From an uncultured Lachnospiraceae bacterium (lineage in GTDB: Bacteria > Bacillota > Clostridia > Lachnospirales > Lachnospiraceae): a DNA stretch of 6,768 nt. Where the stretch lies: contig USSP01000101.1 in NCBI GenBank assembly GCA_900557385.1, positions 1 through 6,768 of the forward strand, given 5' to 3'. The notes beneath the pieces were generated by a model that worked only from the letters and a program-made list of their open reading frames with translations, searched no databases and was not told the origin of the DNA. Made by a program: the position numbers and the translations under genes. Each line of letters starts with the position of its first letter. The first letter of the stretch is position 1. Of the stretch, positions 6,650 to 6,768 are shown piece after piece.

Positions 6650-6650
6650 T

Positions 6651-6693
6651 GTTAAAAGAACTCCTGCCCTACTGGGACAGGAGTTCTTTTAAC
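6651..6693. terminator. Bidirectional terminator shared by the plus-strand gene and gatB
   Basis: A perfect 16-bp inverted repeat (GTTAAAAGAACTCCTG at 6651-6666 against 6678-6693) is extended by CCC/GGG around a TACT loop with one bulged A. Because the arms begin AAAAGAA and end TTCTTTT, each strand sees a GC-rich hairpin followed by a U-rich tract. The right arm and loop also encode the last residues of GatB (KELLSQ) and its stop. Confidence 0.9.
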
Positions 6694-6768
6694 ATCTTAT
6701 TGACCATGCCGGGATCTGCTTTTCCGTGCATTGCCTTCATCGTCTGTCCTACCAGGAAGCCGATGGCT
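6669..6768 (-). CDS. gatB: Aspartyl/glutamyl-tRNA amidotransferase subunit B, C-terminal end (partial)
   Basis: Only the last 33 codons are present; the gene enters from the right edge and stops at TAG (6669-6671). AIGFLVGQTMKAMHGKADPG followed by MVNKMLKELLSQ is the usual C-terminal tail of GatB (a GFLVGQxMKA helix, then GKAxPxxVNK). GatB is the tRNA-binding and kinase subunit of GatCAB, which converts Glu-tRNA(Gln) to Gln-tRNA(Gln) and/or Asp-tRNA(Asn) to Asn-tRNA(Asn). A YqeY-family protein has a related tail and is the main alternative, but GFLVGQ favours GatB. Being the last gene before a terminator fits the common gatC-gatA-gatB order. The stop lies inside the shared terminator hairpin. 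Confidence 0.85.
   Translation of the reverse strand, partial: AIGFLVGQTMKAMHGKADPGMVNKMLKELLSQ

Noticed and set aside
1..6768. CRISPR array, insertion sequence, phage or defence genes
   Set aside because: No direct-repeat array, transposase, integrase, nuclease or terminal inverted repeats were seen; the inverted repeats present are explained as terminators.

Overview
The window looks like a chromosomal housekeeping region of a low-to-mid GC Gram-positive anaerobe, most likely a member of the Lachnospiraceae (Clostridia). This is inferred from the strong AGGAGG-type ribosome binding sites, the consensus sigma-A promoters, the protein sequences (IMP dehydrogenase, GlnRS and GatB of clostridial type) and two small membrane proteins of a kind I associate with gut Lachnospiraceae. 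No tRNA, rRNA, CRISPR array, transposon or phage gene is visible. No stretch longer than about 160 bases lacks a gene.

Layout, left to right. (1) 1-924, minus: the first ~270 codons of glutaminyl-tRNA synthetase, cut by the window edge. Its last ~38 codons in the window no longer read as GlnRS but as an internal piece of an HMGL-like (DRE-TIM) aldolase, joined in frame. (2) 956-3559, minus: an 867-aa soluble multi-sensor c-di-GMP protein (PocR-like, GAF, PAS-like, GGDEF, EAL) with its own promoter. (3) 3627-3661: a strong hairpin that terminates guaB. (4) 3688-5142, minus: guaB (IMP dehydrogenase). (5) 5167-5676, minus: a 169-aa two-helix membrane protein 24 bases upstream of guaB, apparently in the same transcript. 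(6) 5677-5834: a divergent promoter region with two well-formed sigma-A promoters. (7) 5835-6608, plus: a 257-aa single-pass membrane protein with an outward domain resembling part of an extracellular solute-binding protein. (8) 6633-6693: a small GCAA-loop hairpin and then a long bidirectional terminator overlapping the 3' end of gatB, which enters from the right on the minus strand.

Functionally the window mixes translation (glnS and gatB, the direct and indirect routes for amide aminoacyl-tRNAs), guanine nucleotide synthesis (guaB) and cyclic-di-GMP signalling, which uses GTP. The last link is thematic only; the terminator after guaB and the separate promoter of the c-di-GMP gene argue against co-transcription.

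The observation most worth checking is the GlnRS/aldolase junction at about 110-120. It removes the second catalytic signature of GlnRS and the start of the aldolase barrel, so it is either an assembly chimera or a real deletion fusion. I see no convincing new multi-gene system here.
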